From: Paenibacillus chibensis
GTDB lineage: Bacteria; Bacillota; Bacilli; Paenibacillales; Paenibacillaceae
Reading direction: 5' to 3'
Assembly (NCBI RefSeq): GCF_004001045.1
Contig: NZ_BIMK01000011.1
Span: 1 to 64,000, forward strand
DNA length: 64,000 nt
The notes under the pieces are model-generated. The model was given only the letters and a program-made list of their open reading frames with translations, had not been told where the DNA came from and searched no databases. Below are positions 1 to 7,256 of this stretch, one piece after another. Position 1 is the stretch's first letter. Each line of letters opens with the position of its first letter. Both the position numbers and the translations under genes were made by a program.

Positions 1-59
1 CCTTTTTTTGCTATTTACCTTCATCTCAGTTATATAGCCTTGTGGGAAATCTATAATGC

Positions 60-300
60 AGAAAGCGGGATGAGGGGCTTCGCTCGTCGGGAGACTTCCA
101 ACTTCACCTTCTCCCTACGGGAGTAACGGTTCAGTAGGAATCTCCATCAATTCGTTGCATTCGCCTGCGGCGACCGTTCACCCTTCGGGATTCACTATGA
201 AACGAATTGCGACTCGCTCGCCCCTTGGGAAAGCAGTTGCCCATTCTGGGCAAGCGTCTCATTCGAGACGCACAAAAGCCCAAATAAACCCCATCAACTA
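60..300 (+). other. Hairpin-packed leader upstream of the unknown two-gene module
   Basis: No gene is seen in positions 1-318. The stretch holds a chain of perfect small inverted repeats. CTCCC/GGGAG at 111-123 has loop TAC, TCGCC/GGCGA at 161-173 has loop TGC, TTGCCCA/TGGGCAA at 237-253 has loop TTC, and GCGTCTC/GAGACGC at 254-271 has loop ATTC. A 9-bp outer pair, CAATTCGTT at 148-156 with AACGAATTG at 201-209, would enclose two of the small stems as a branched fold. A strong ribosome binding site, AAAGGAGGT near 303, follows before the ATG at 319. It could be a structured 5' leader, the tail of an upstream structured RNA, or single-stranded DNA hairpins of a mobile element. The pairing is seen directly; the role is unknown. 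Confidence 0.55.
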
Positions 301-318
301 TCAAAGGAGGTAACTGTC

Positions 319-921
319 ATGCCGAGAAGAAACAAGCCTTACATTACGCAATATTTTGAGCGTGACCGTAATGCATTCACCGCATTATTTCGTACTGGAC
401 ATGTTAGATACGAGCATTTACTTCAATGTGGATTAGCAGATTCCAGAATCAAAAATTTAATGCGAGATGGTCATTTCGAGAAGGTGTTTTACAAGCAAAC
501 TGGTGAGATCAAGGAATGTTACAAACTCACTAAATCTGGACGAACTTTAGCATATCAGCTTTGGGGATTAGATAAGCAGTACCATGCACAAAATCCGTTG
601 CATGATACTGTGATTGCAGACAAGTATTTTAGCATCCCATTGGAATCTCGTGATCAGTGGGTTACGGAAAGTCAAATTCGTGATAAGTTTCTGGAACGAT
701 TAGATGAACTGAGGAATCAGGGAAAAGAAGAGGAAGCAAGGATTTATGAGGATATGCATAACAAAGGGTTAATATCGATGCCAGATGCCGTATATGTCGA
801 TGAAAACGGAACAGAAATTGCTTTCGAAGTGGTCACGAACACATACGGTCAAGAAGAAATACAGGCAAAAGAAACACTTGTGAAATTAATGAATTATGGA
901 TACGAAACATCCAAAGCGTAG
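319..921 (+). CDS. Winged-helix protein of unknown function, possibly replication-relaxation-like
   Basis: This 200-aa basic protein starts at ATG 319 behind a near-perfect AAAGGAGGT. Residues about 25-80 look like a winged-helix DNA-binding domain ending in a wing around YKLTKSGRTLAY. Residues about 150-185 carry a short strand pattern, PDAVYVDENGTEIAFEV, that resembles the C-terminal part of replication-relaxation family proteins found on plasmids and conjugative elements. That resemblance is by eye and not secure. The stop lies 11 nt before the next ATG, so the two genes are almost certainly cotranscribed. Both genes are AT-rich compared with most of the window, which suggests acquired DNA. 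No mobilisation or replication gene lies beside them within the window. No enzymatic function can be named. Confidence 0.65.
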   Translation: MPRRNKPYITQYFERDRNAFTALFRTGHVRYEHLLQCGLADSRIKNLMRDGHFEKVFYKQTGEIKECYKLTKSGRTLAYQLWGLDKQYHAQNPLHDTVIADKYFSIPLESRDQWVTESQIRDKFLERLDELRNQGKEEEARIYEDMHNKGLISMPDAVYVDENGTEIAFEVVTNTYGQEEIQAKETLVKLMNYGYETSKA

Positions 922-932
922 GAGGTGAAAAA

Positions 933-2030
933 ATGAGCAATATAAACGAAAAGAAACAACGAGTAAGTGAGCGGTATCATGAGTATTTGTTTATTATCTA
1001 TCATTTTGGCAACAAGGTAATCCTCATGAAACAGCTATTCCGATACGCCCGAATTCTTGGCTTAGCTCAAAGTTATTCAGTCTTTTACGGACAAATTAAG
1101 GAATTAGCTGAAGCCGAGATTATACGCAGAGAACCATTTACTGCTTATGGGAAAAAGACACAGCTCCATATGCTCACATTAAAGAAATTCGGAATCCGAT
1201 TCATTGAGGGTAAAGGAAGCAGTCAAAGTGTAGCGGCAGTCCCGAAATCATATACAAATGAACGTATTCTCGTCTCAATATTCAAAAATTGTTACATCTT
1301 GAATAAGTTAATCCCTCGAATACAACAAAAATGCCCCAATATCACCGTTGAGACAGTCATCGAATTTATTAATAAAGATCATAGTAACATTCTGGAATCA
1401 AAAAATCGGGGCGTTGTGTTCTTGCATAATATCCTTGATTGTCCAACACTTCATCCCTACTTGAACTCTGACGAGATCAATTATGAAATCAATCGGTTAA
1501 CGGACATTAAGCAAAAACGTTTAATGGGTTTAGTGGGAGGTGCTTCGCCATCGGAATGTAAAGATCAACTATCCATGTCTCCGAAGCTTACAAAACTGGA
1601 CTCTTATTCAATAGACAGTTTGATAAATGCACATGTGTATATCGCTCAAGTAAAGATCGTCCAAAATAAACCGTTAATTACTTTATTGCTGTTTGATGTT
1701 TATAACAAGCAGGCTATTTACCGAATGGTAACTCAAATTGCATGTGCCTTTCATATGTTCGGACGTTATTTTAACGATTTTTCACTGGGAGTAGGGATTG
1801 TCGGTATAGACGAAGTTGCGTGTAGAATATTGGAATCGGAAGCAGAAGCAGAAGCAGTAGTAAGTCATTTCTTTACAAAAGAAATAAGGGGTTCAAGATT
1901 GTCTCGTATCTTAGCAGATTGGAGTGTTAGTTCCATTGAACAGGAGCTAATTCAAATCCGATTTACGCATTACGATATAACCAACCAGTATTTGGAGGGC
2001 ATTAAGCATTCCAATTTAATAAGAAAATGA
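933..2030 (+). CDS. Hypothetical protein, partner of the preceding winged-helix gene
   Basis: This 365-aa protein starts at ATG 933 after AGGAGGTG at 921-928, 11 nt behind the preceding stop. I do not recognise the family. The N-terminal 90 residues look helical with a winged-helix-like end (LHMLTLKKFGIRFIEG) and parallel the domain order of its upstream neighbour. The middle (about 100-180) is lysine and asparagine rich. Around 225-285 there is a predicted alpha/beta section with VYIAQVKIVQNKPLITLLLF. No transmembrane segment, signal peptide or catalytic motif is visible. Its AT-rich composition matches the upstream gene. A possible weak terminator follows at 2040-2070. It is most likely an accessory-element protein acting with the 200-aa neighbour; the function is open. 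Confidence 0.6.
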   Translation: MSNINEKKQRVSERYHEYLFIIYHFGNKVILMKQLFRYARILGLAQSYSVFYGQIKELAEAEIIRREPFTAYGKKTQLHMLTLKKFGIRFIEGKGSSQSVAAVPKSYTNERILVSIFKNCYILNKLIPRIQQKCPNITVETVIEFINKDHSNILESKNRGVVFLHNILDCPTLHPYLNSDEINYEINRLTDIKQKRLMGLVGGASPSECKDQLSMSPKLTKLDSYSIDSLINAHVYIAQVKIVQNKPLITLLLFDVYNKQAIYRMVTQIACAFHMFGRYFNDFSLGVGIVGIDEVACRILESEAEAEAVVSHFFTKEIRGSRLSRILADWSVSSIEQELIQIRFTHYDITNQYLEGIKHSNLIRK

Positions 2031-2039
2031 ATCGAGGCA

Positions 2040-2070
2040 AGTCCATCATTAGGGGTGGATTGGTCTTTTT
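2040..2070 (+). terminator. Possible terminator of the unknown two-gene module
   Basis: GTCCATC at 2041-2047 can pair with GGTGGAT at 2054-2060 using two G-T wobbles. An extra A-T closes the stem, and TGGTCTTTTT follows. It is 10 nt after the stop of the 365-aa gene. The stem is weak, so this is only a candidate. Confidence 0.35.
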
Positions 2071-2199
2071 CATTTGTCAGTTATCAACTCGATTCGACTT
2101 GTATATGATATGAGATCTTTCAAAGGAAGTGAAAAGCAATGTCATACCAACTTGCAAAATCGAATAACAAAATAGTCCGTTTAAGAGATTTCGGATGTG

Positions 2200-2692
2200 A
2201 AAATAAAAAGCATCGGCGTTGAAGGTATGATCGCCTAAAAATTTAACCGAGGAACTAACCCTTCCTGGCAGTGCCGTTGATGGTGGGCGTGTTTGCCTTG
2301 AAAGTTCGGTAAGGCATAGCCTGCCATAGCCGAACTTATAAAGATTTCCTTCTTCATTGAAGGATGTGACTGTCCTGGTTCCCGAAAGGGATAGGGGGGC
2401 AAGCAATAATCGTGGTGATTACGGAGCGTTTGATACCAGACCTTGGCTCCGCTGAGCTTGTCGCTATTTGCGAGGCTGATGATACGGATACCTCGGCGAT
2501 TATACGTCATATTACTATCACAGCTCACCCTTGCTACGCTTAAATTAACCATTTTGGCGTAGCAGGGGGGGGCATCGAGCCGTTTGCCTAACTCAAACCG
2601 CCATATTAAAAAAACAACCCGATGCTGATGCATCAACTTAGCGGTTGCGTAGATAAGCATCAGAAGGCGAGATGGTCGGGGAGGCAGAAACC
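2200..2692. ncRNA. Hairpin-rich stretch without a credible gene; candidate structured RNA or DNA element
   Basis: Between 2031 and 2805 no open frame has codon use or a start site like its neighbours. Positions 2200-2692 contain a series of strong inverted repeats: AAGTTCGG/CCGAACTT (2302-2309 with 2330-2337), TCCTTC/GAAGGA (2347-2364), TCCC-GAAA-GGGA with a GNRA-type tetraloop (2380-2391), TAATC/GATTA (2407-2421), a 12-bp stem with one wobble pairing 2528-2539 with 2557-2568, and a nested pair in which CCCGA/TCGGG (2618-2622, 2676-2680) encloses CTGATGC/GCATCAG (2625-2631, 2657-2663). The local GC content is visibly higher than in the AT-rich flanks. This fits a large folded RNA, or a mobile-element end with DNA hairpins. 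The strand of any transcript is unknown. The tetraloop reads GAAA on the plus strand, a mild hint for plus. Confidence 0.4.
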
Positions 2693-2743
2693 GATAGGTA
2701 TAATAAACAATGTATTTCTTACTACATGTAAGGTATCCTTGTA

Positions 2744-2763
2744 ATACATTTCAAGTGTATAAT
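2744..2763 (+). promoter_or_regulatory. Dyad overlapping a -10 box upstream of the AraC/GyrI regulator
   Basis: TATAAT at 2758-2763 is a consensus -10. It overlaps the right arm of an imperfect 17-bp dyad (ATACA ... TGTAT, 2744-2760). The same -10 context, TGTATAATT.TGGTA, recurs upstream of the paralogous regulator at 22121-22134, so this stretch is probably a conserved promoter. No good -35 at proper spacing was found. Autoregulation is inferred only. Confidence 0.45.
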
Positions 2764-2805
2764 TTTGGTAGTTAATATTACATAGAAAATTGGGGAATTC
2801 GAAAA

Positions 2806-3726
2806 ATGAATAAAGACTATAAAGATAGAATTGATAGAGTAATTGAATATATTCGGCAAAATAGTAATCAAAAACTCAACCTCGATATGTTGGCGGACGT
2901 TTCATGTTTTTCAAAATATCATTTTACAAGAATATTTACATCGATTGAAGGTGTGACCCCAGTAGCATTTGTAAATCGAGAGCGATTACAGAAGGCTGTA
3001 TATTTTTTGGCTGAAACCAACAAAACCATATTAGAAATATCAAATCAATGCGGGTTCGAATCAGTATCAACCTTCAATGCTCTCTTTAAGAAGCACTATG
3101 GCAAGACCCCAAGCGAAATTAGAAATAGCATAAAGAAAAATAGCAATTTCTCTTTACATTTCAGCAAGAAGCAAGAAGAGTTATCTCCTCCTGTGGATTA
3201 CAATAGAGATGGGAGAAATCATCTCTTGAAGAGGGCTTGGGATAAAATGATAACAATTAAGGAACTGCAAGAATATGAAGTGGCGTATGTTAGACATGTT
3301 GGAAGCTATTTGGACACTCATGTTGCATGGGAGAAGTTGGGACACTGGGCTAACCAACAAGGACTTACTCCGAAAAATCATTATTTTATAGGAATATCCT
3401 TGGATGATGGAAATCTTGTAGAAGAATTGGCTTGTCGTTACGATGCTTGTGTTACTTTGCCATGTGGATTTGAAAAACACGAACAACATAAAACGCACGT
3501 GGAATTTAAAACACTTTCTGGTGGAATGTATGCTTTATATCCGTACTACGACACAATTGATAAATTCGTTCTCGCCTATCAAAGCGTATTCGGTTTATGG
3601 TTGCCGAATAGTGAGTATGATGCCGACGATAGACCATGCCTCGAATTTTGTATGAATGATCCTGCTAAGGATAAGGAAGGGAAATGCAAAGTCGATTTAT
3701 ACATACCTGTCAAGACGAGAATATAA
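2806..3726 (+). CDS. AraC-family regulator with C-terminal GyrI-like effector domain
   Basis: This 306-aa protein has an N-terminal double helix-turn-helix of the AraC type at about residues 8-105, with hallmarks FSKYHFTRIF and the second-helix signature ISNQCGFESVSTFNALFKKHYG. A GyrI/Rob-like small-molecule-binding domain follows at about 145-305 (EVAYVRHVGSYLDT, IGISLDDGN, RYDACVTLP, SGGMYALYPY). The order HTH first, effector domain last, is that of Rob/BmrR-like drug-responsive regulators. It lies 26 nt upstream of the kinase-GNAT fusion and on the same strand, so it probably regulates that gene and itself. The gene is AT-rich, whereas a clearly homologous copy at 22166-23089 is GC-rich, pointing to separate ancestry and lateral transfer of this copy. 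Confidence 0.88.
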   Translation: MNKDYKDRIDRVIEYIRQNSNQKLNLDMLADVSCFSKYHFTRIFTSIEGVTPVAFVNRERLQKAVYFLAETNKTILEISNQCGFESVSTFNALFKKHYGKTPSEIRNSIKKNSNFSLHFSKKQEELSPPVDYNRDGRNHLLKRAWDKMITIKELQEYEVAYVRHVGSYLDTHVAWEKLGHWANQQGLTPKNHYFIGISLDDGNLVEELACRYDACVTLPCGFEKHEQHKTHVEFKTLSGGMYALYPYYDTIDKFVLAYQSVFGLWLPNSEYDADDRPCLEFCMNDPAKDKEGKCKVDLYIPVKTRI

Positions 3727-3752
3727 ATAATCGTATGGAAGGATGATCATTA

Positions 3753-5222
3753 TTGGGTAGCCCTATAAGTAATGTGGATTGGGTAGAAAAAAATGAAATT
3801 ATGAATGATTTATTGAATCAAGAAGCCACCTTGACCACGCATTCAATGAATCATGGATTTGAAGCTGAAGTCATGAAAATAAGTTCAGATAATGAGAGCT
3901 TTGTATTGAAGGTATGGAATAAGAGTTCCAAACCTGATATTCGTTTTCAATTCCATTTATTGAATGTTCTTTTCGAACGAGGAATATCAGTCTCTAAGGC
4001 AGTTGGTTGGGGGATAAGTCCAAATGGAGATAAGGTGTTGTTAACAAGTTTTGGAGGTACGCCCGTTCATAAACTGAATGAAAAGAAAATGACTGAAATT
4101 GCGAGCATATTATCAAAAATACATCAAATCCACGTTGAAGAGATTGGAAACATACATCTTCCAAAGTACGATTTTATTGAATACTTTTTTCCTGGGGTCA
4201 GAGAACATGATGACATATTTAATGCGTTATCCTCTCTTATTCGAATAACTCCAATAAAGCAGGAATGTATTATTCATGGTGATTTTCATTTAGGAAACTT
4301 ATTGGAGGACAATGACCGATACACCGTAATAGATTGGACGAACGGACAATTAGGGGATTCCAGATATGATTTTGCATGGTCTCTAACGCTACAAAAGATA
4401 TACATTTCGTATGGACATGCACAGGTGTTTCGTTCAGGTTATCTGTTGGAAAATAATATTCAGCAGGAAGAACTTGAAGTTTTTGAAGCTTTGGCTTGTC
4501 TCAGGTGGATATTGCTTAATAGAAACGGTGGTGTACTCAAACGACCTAATACAATGGAGAAAGTAAAGAACCTAATCATAAACAATCGATTCCTTAATGA
4601 GTTGGAGTTCAAAGATTTTCCAATAATAAAGAAAGTATGGAGCGGTGACGGTATGAACTTAGAAGCAGTTTTTGATCAATTTCCTATCCTAAAGTCAGAT
4701 GAATTCGTATTGAAAAAGATTGAAGATCATCATTTAGACGAAGTTTTTGAAATCTATGACAATGATATAGTATTTGAATACTGCGGTATAATACCCAAAC
4801 ATAATAAAGATACTGTGAAAAACATGATAGGGCATTTCGAGAGAGATTATAATAAAAGGTTAAGGGTTAAATGGGGAATATTCTACAATTCTCAACCCGA
4901 TCGGTTGCTTGGTATTATTGAGGCTCTTGATTTTAATCAAAAGGTAAATGTGGTGACGATTGGCTACTTTTTGACGGAATCGCATTGGGGAAAAGGAATT
5001 GCTACCGAGGCTCTAAAAATATTACTCAATTTCTTGTTCATGGATGTCAACGTAAACAGAATTCAGGCAGAAGTGATGCCTCTAAATGAGAATTCAAAAA
5101 AGGTACTATTGAAAAACGGCTTCATCAAAGAAGGAATGCTAAGACAAGCAACATTATGGTCAGGTAAAGGGATTGTCGATATAGAGATATACAGTATTTT
5201 AAGAGAAGATTATATAAAATGA
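3753..5222 (+). CDS. Fusion of APH-like kinase and GNAT acetyltransferase
   Basis: This 489-aa protein starts at TTG 3753, about 9 nt after GGAAGG. Residues about 20-285 form an aminoglycoside-phosphotransferase/choline-kinase fold: a nucleotide-binding N-lobe, the catalytic loop IIHGDFHLGNLL, and the metal-binding VIDWTNGQLGDSRYD. Residues about 300-489 are a GNAT N-acetyltransferase with the acetyl-CoA segment GYFLTESHWGKGIATEAL and the closing NENSKKVLLKNGF motif of RimJ/RimL-like enzymes. A two-headed enzyme with the parts in the order kinase-acetyltransferase is the reverse of the known AAC(6')-APH(2'') resistance enzyme. The substrate cannot be deduced; an amino sugar, aminoglycoside-like compound or nucleoside is plausible. 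It is likely coexpressed with the upstream drug-sensor-like regulator. A terminator follows at 5347. The gene is AT-rich. Confidence 0.88.
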   Translation: MGSPISNVDWVEKNEIMNDLLNQEATLTTHSMNHGFEAEVMKISSDNESFVLKVWNKSSKPDIRFQFHLLNVLFERGISVSKAVGWGISPNGDKVLLTSFGGTPVHKLNEKKMTEIASILSKIHQIHVEEIGNIHLPKYDFIEYFFPGVREHDDIFNALSSLIRITPIKQECIIHGDFHLGNLLEDNDRYTVIDWTNGQLGDSRYDFAWSLTLQKIYISYGHAQVFRSGYLLENNIQQEELEVFEALACLRWILLNRNGGVLKRPNTMEKVKNLIINNRFLNELEFKDFPIIKKVWSGDGMNLEAVFDQFPILKSDEFVLKKIEDHHLDEVFEIYDNDIVFEYCGIIPKHNKDTVKNMIGHFERDYNKRLRVKWGIFYNSQPDRLLGIIEALDFNQKVNVVTIGYFLTESHWGKGIATEALKILLNFLFMDVNVNRIQAEVMPLNENSKKVLLKNGFIKEGMLRQATLWSGKGIVDIEIYSILREDYIK

Positions 5223-5346
5223 TCGTGAAAATGAATAGTTACTGCTAATTTGCATATAACATAAGGTAAATATATCAGGCGTACTGTTTAGTACATCTTT
5301 TCTCGGTAAGGAAATAAAACAGTAAAAAATCAAGTTGGTAAGTGAG

Positions 5347-5385
5347 AATGGAAGGGGATGAGTTTTTCTCCTTCCATTTATTTTT
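5347..5385 (+). terminator. Rho-independent terminator after the kinase-GNAT fusion
   Basis: AATGGAAGG (5347-5355) pairs perfectly with CCTTCCATT (5370-5378). The inner GGA/TCT pairs extend the stem to 12 bp including one wobble, and TATTTTT follows. It lies 124 nt after the stop of the fusion gene. Confidence 0.8.
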
Positions 5386-5405
5386 ACCTTGCGTAACGAA
5401 TCGGA

Positions 5406-5589
5406 TATAATGGGACAGTGACTTAAAGGATGAATACGGTCACATCTTAGTTTAATCTACCGTCAGCACTCATCCCATGTGGAGTCGGTCCTATTGCTGG
5501 TTAGAAAATGAGATGGTAGCATGCCGCCCTGTATTTTTCGAAAACCTAAAAACCCAGCCATCTTCTCCATGAAGAATGGCTGGGTTTTT
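5406..5589 (+). ncRNA. Candidate orphan small RNA or decayed riboswitch
   Basis: The gap 5223-5664 has no gene. After the upstream terminator there is a consensus -10 (TATAAT, 5406-5411) with a weak -35-like TTACCT at 5384-5389, 16 nt upstream. About 170 nt of foldable sequence follows: ATGGGA/TCCCAT (5410-5415 with 5473-5478), alternative inner pairs GTGAC/GTCAC (5418-5422, 5439-5443) and ACGGT/ACCGT (5436-5440, 5459-5463), and TGCT/AGCA (5495-5498, 5518-5521). It ends in a strong terminator at 5548-5589. The next gene is on the opposite strand, so nothing lies downstream to be controlled in cis. I could not match it to a riboswitch class. Confidence 0.4.
5548..5589. terminator. Strong bidirectional terminator
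   Basis: A perfect 14-bp stem pairs 5548-5561 (five A then CCCAGCCAT) with 5576-5589 (ATGGCTGGG then five T). It can end the candidate small RNA on the plus strand and the TetR gene, which stops at 5665, on the minus strand. Confidence 0.9.
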
Positions 5590-5664
5590 ATTTGAATGCT
5601 AAAGAAGTAAATAATAGATGGAAAGCTCTGAATGATCTCCTATCGCGGATGTCCCTCAGACCTC

Positions 5665-6210
5665 TTATAAATTCCTGTCCAACAAGATCCCTACTTGTTC
5701 TGCCACAACATGAGTCGGTTCGGATAATCCATGGGTGAACCAGTTTTCGACGATCTCAACGACAGCGGCTCCAAAGAATTTAAGAATTAATTCCTTGCTT
5801 AAACCTTGATTTATCCCTTCGGTTATATCTACATCGCGCTCCAATTCCTCGATTACAAATTTCAGGAAATGATTACGAAAAGCAGAAGTCCCCTTAGTGC
5901 CAAGCATGGTTGAAAAGAATGAAGAATGACGTTCAAAGTATTCAAACCAAATCAGATTCCCCTCGGCAAAACTCATCTCCGATGCTGATTCGCAAAGCTT
6001 CCTCAATTCATCGATATGTTCCTTGATGAGCTTATCCAGTAAATCATATTTATCCTCATAGTGATCATACACGGTTCTACGACCGACATTGGCCCGATCG
6101 GAAATATCTTGAACCGTAAGTTGATCAAAGCCTTTTTCGGACAAAAGTTGAATAAAAGCCTTCTTGATGGCTTCTTGTGATTTGAGTACTCTTCGATCTA
6201 CCTTTGGCAT
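5665..6210 (-). CDS. TetR-family transcriptional repressor
   Basis: This 181-aa protein is counted from ATG 6210 (MPKVDRRVL), which has a GGTGAAG upstream. The frame continues to a TTG at 6246 but without a good ribosome site. Residues about 8-55 are a TetR helix-turn-helix (LLSEKGFDQLTVQDISDRA, then RRTVYDHYEDKYDLL). The C-terminal helical domain is of the kind common in Bacillales TetR repressors (FFGAAVVEIVENWFTHGL). It is divergent from the carboxymuconolactone-decarboxylase remnant, cupin and SDR genes, the usual layout of a repressor controlling its neighbours. A perfect 12-bp palindrome just downstream of the putative divergent promoter is a likely operator. Confidence 0.9.
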   Translation of the reverse strand: MPKVDRRVLKSQEAIKKAFIQLLSEKGFDQLTVQDISDRANVGRRTVYDHYEDKYDLLDKLIKEHIDELRKLCESASEMSFAEGNLIWFEYFERHSSFFSTMLGTKGTSAFRNHFLKFVIEELERDVDITEGINQGLSKELILKFFGAAVVEIVENWFTHGLSEPTHVVAEQVGILLDRNL

Positions 6211-6293
6211 CTGCTTCACCGATCTTTCTATCGAATAACCGCACAATATCTAATCATTTGTATCATAACGTACAAAACATCGTATTTTGATAA

Positions 6294-6345
6294 TTGAAGA
6301 CGTTCTTTTAACATTATATATTATACACAGATGTGCGATATCGCA
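6294..6345 (+). promoter_or_regulatory. Promoter and palindromic TetR operator candidate
   Basis: TTGAAG (6294-6299) and TATATT (6317-6322) are spaced 17 bp. A perfect palindrome TGCGATATCGCA lies at 6334-6345, where a repressor would block initiation. It sits between the divergent TetR gene and the decarboxylase remnant/cupin/SDR row, so the TetR protein is the obvious candidate ligand. Confidence 0.55.
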
Positions 6346-6423
6346 TCAATATATGTTTTCTGACGCATTGTTGCTTCCTTCGGGATTATTAGGAAATGGA
6401 AACCATCAAGAGGAGATGAGAAT

Positions 6424-6579
6424 ATGGATCGTGTGGAGAAGAGCCGTGAAAAATTCCAACAGCTGTTTGGCGATCATGTACCCGCCTCATATTTTACGGA
6501 CCCGGAGTTCCAGGATTTCGGCTTTCCTAGAGCGCTAAATGCGTTAGCATGCGTGAACGAAATAATTCCTGAAGATTAA
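6424..6579 (+). pseudogene. In-frame deletion remnant of a carboxymuconolactone decarboxylase family gene
   Basis: A 51-aa frame starts at ATG 6424 behind an excellent AGGAGATG and ends with TAA at 6577-6579. Its first half (MDRVEKSREKFQQLFGDHVP) looks like the N-terminus of carboxymuconolactone decarboxylase/alkylhydroperoxidase-like proteins. Its second half (FGFPRALNALACVNEIIPED) looks like their C-terminus. The CxxC/His catalytic core that belongs between them is missing, and the joint near 6516 keeps the frame. The cupin and SDR that follow are common partners of such genes. It could still be translated as a small peptide but cannot have the decarboxylase activity. The family match is by eye. 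Confidence 0.6.
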
Positions 6580-6647
6580 GTCAAGCTATAGCAAGATGTT
6601 TTAATCAAGATTATTCAAAACCATACCGTTCATTGGAGGAATTAAAC

Positions 6648-7061
6648 ATGGCTAAGCATGAAGAAGTGAAACATGGTGTGATTTTCCCGGCAGGAGTAAA
6701 AAACGACGCATTCGCACAATTTTTTGTGGGACAAAGCTATCTTAACACCCTGATTGCCGACCCCAAAGTGAATGTAGGGGTAGGGAACGTAACCTTTGAA
6801 CCGGGATGCCGTAACAACTGGCATATTCACCGTGACGGATTTCAACTGTTATTGGTCACAGGAGGCGAAGGCTGGTACCAAGAAGAGGGACAGCCTGCTC
6901 AGTTCCTGACACCCGGCGATGTGATTGTCACTCACGATGGCGTGAAACATTGGCATGGCGCTGCTAAAGACAGCTGGTTTGAACACATTGCGATCACGGC
7001 CGGCAAGCCGGAATGGCTCGAACCCGTTTCCGATGAAGTATATGAACAAGCAGGCAAATAA
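6648..7061 (+). CDS. Small cupin-domain protein
   Basis: This 137-aa protein starts at ATG 6648, seven nt after GGAGGA; an upstream in-frame TTG overlaps that ribosome site and is rejected. It is one cupin barrel. Motif 1 is NNWHIHRDGFQLLLVTGGEGW (ligands of the HxH type plus a downstream E/Q position). Motif 2 is PGDVIVTHDGVKHWHGA. The histidines suggest a bound metal. Proteins like this usually sit with carboxymuconolactone decarboxylase and short-chain reductase genes, as here, and are annotated only as cupins; the substrate is unknown. It probably shares the TetR-controlled promoter at 6294-6345. Confidence 0.9.
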   Translation: MAKHEEVKHGVIFPAGVKNDAFAQFFVGQSYLNTLIADPKVNVGVGNVTFEPGCRNNWHIHRDGFQLLLVTGGEGWYQEEGQPAQFLTPGDVIVTHDGVKHWHGAAKDSWFEHIAITAGKPEWLEPVSDEVYEQAGK

Positions 7062-7256
7062 GCTCTTATAAACGAAAAGGGGACGACATTTTGACCCGTA
7101 AATTTCATATTGAAAGACGTCGAAAAATTGCAGGATGGCGGGCTATCGCTGAAATATACAGCAAAACCGGTTGTTGGATCGCGGAAACTTACAGCGACTT
7201 CAAGAGATTTTTAATAAGAGACATCATCTACACATACAAAATTGGAGGAATACCCT

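Noticed and set aside
2077..2660. Two overlapping minus-strand frames (109 and 141 residues) in the hairpin-rich stretch
   Set aside because: No ribosome sites, unlikely composition (many His, Cys, Arg), and they follow the hairpin pattern; kept only as the alternative to a structured RNA.
6287..6538. 83-residue frame overlapping the TetR operator and the decarboxylase remnant
   Set aside because: Runs through the promoter and palindrome, lacks a ribosome site, and the frame at 6424 has an excellent one plus family similarity.
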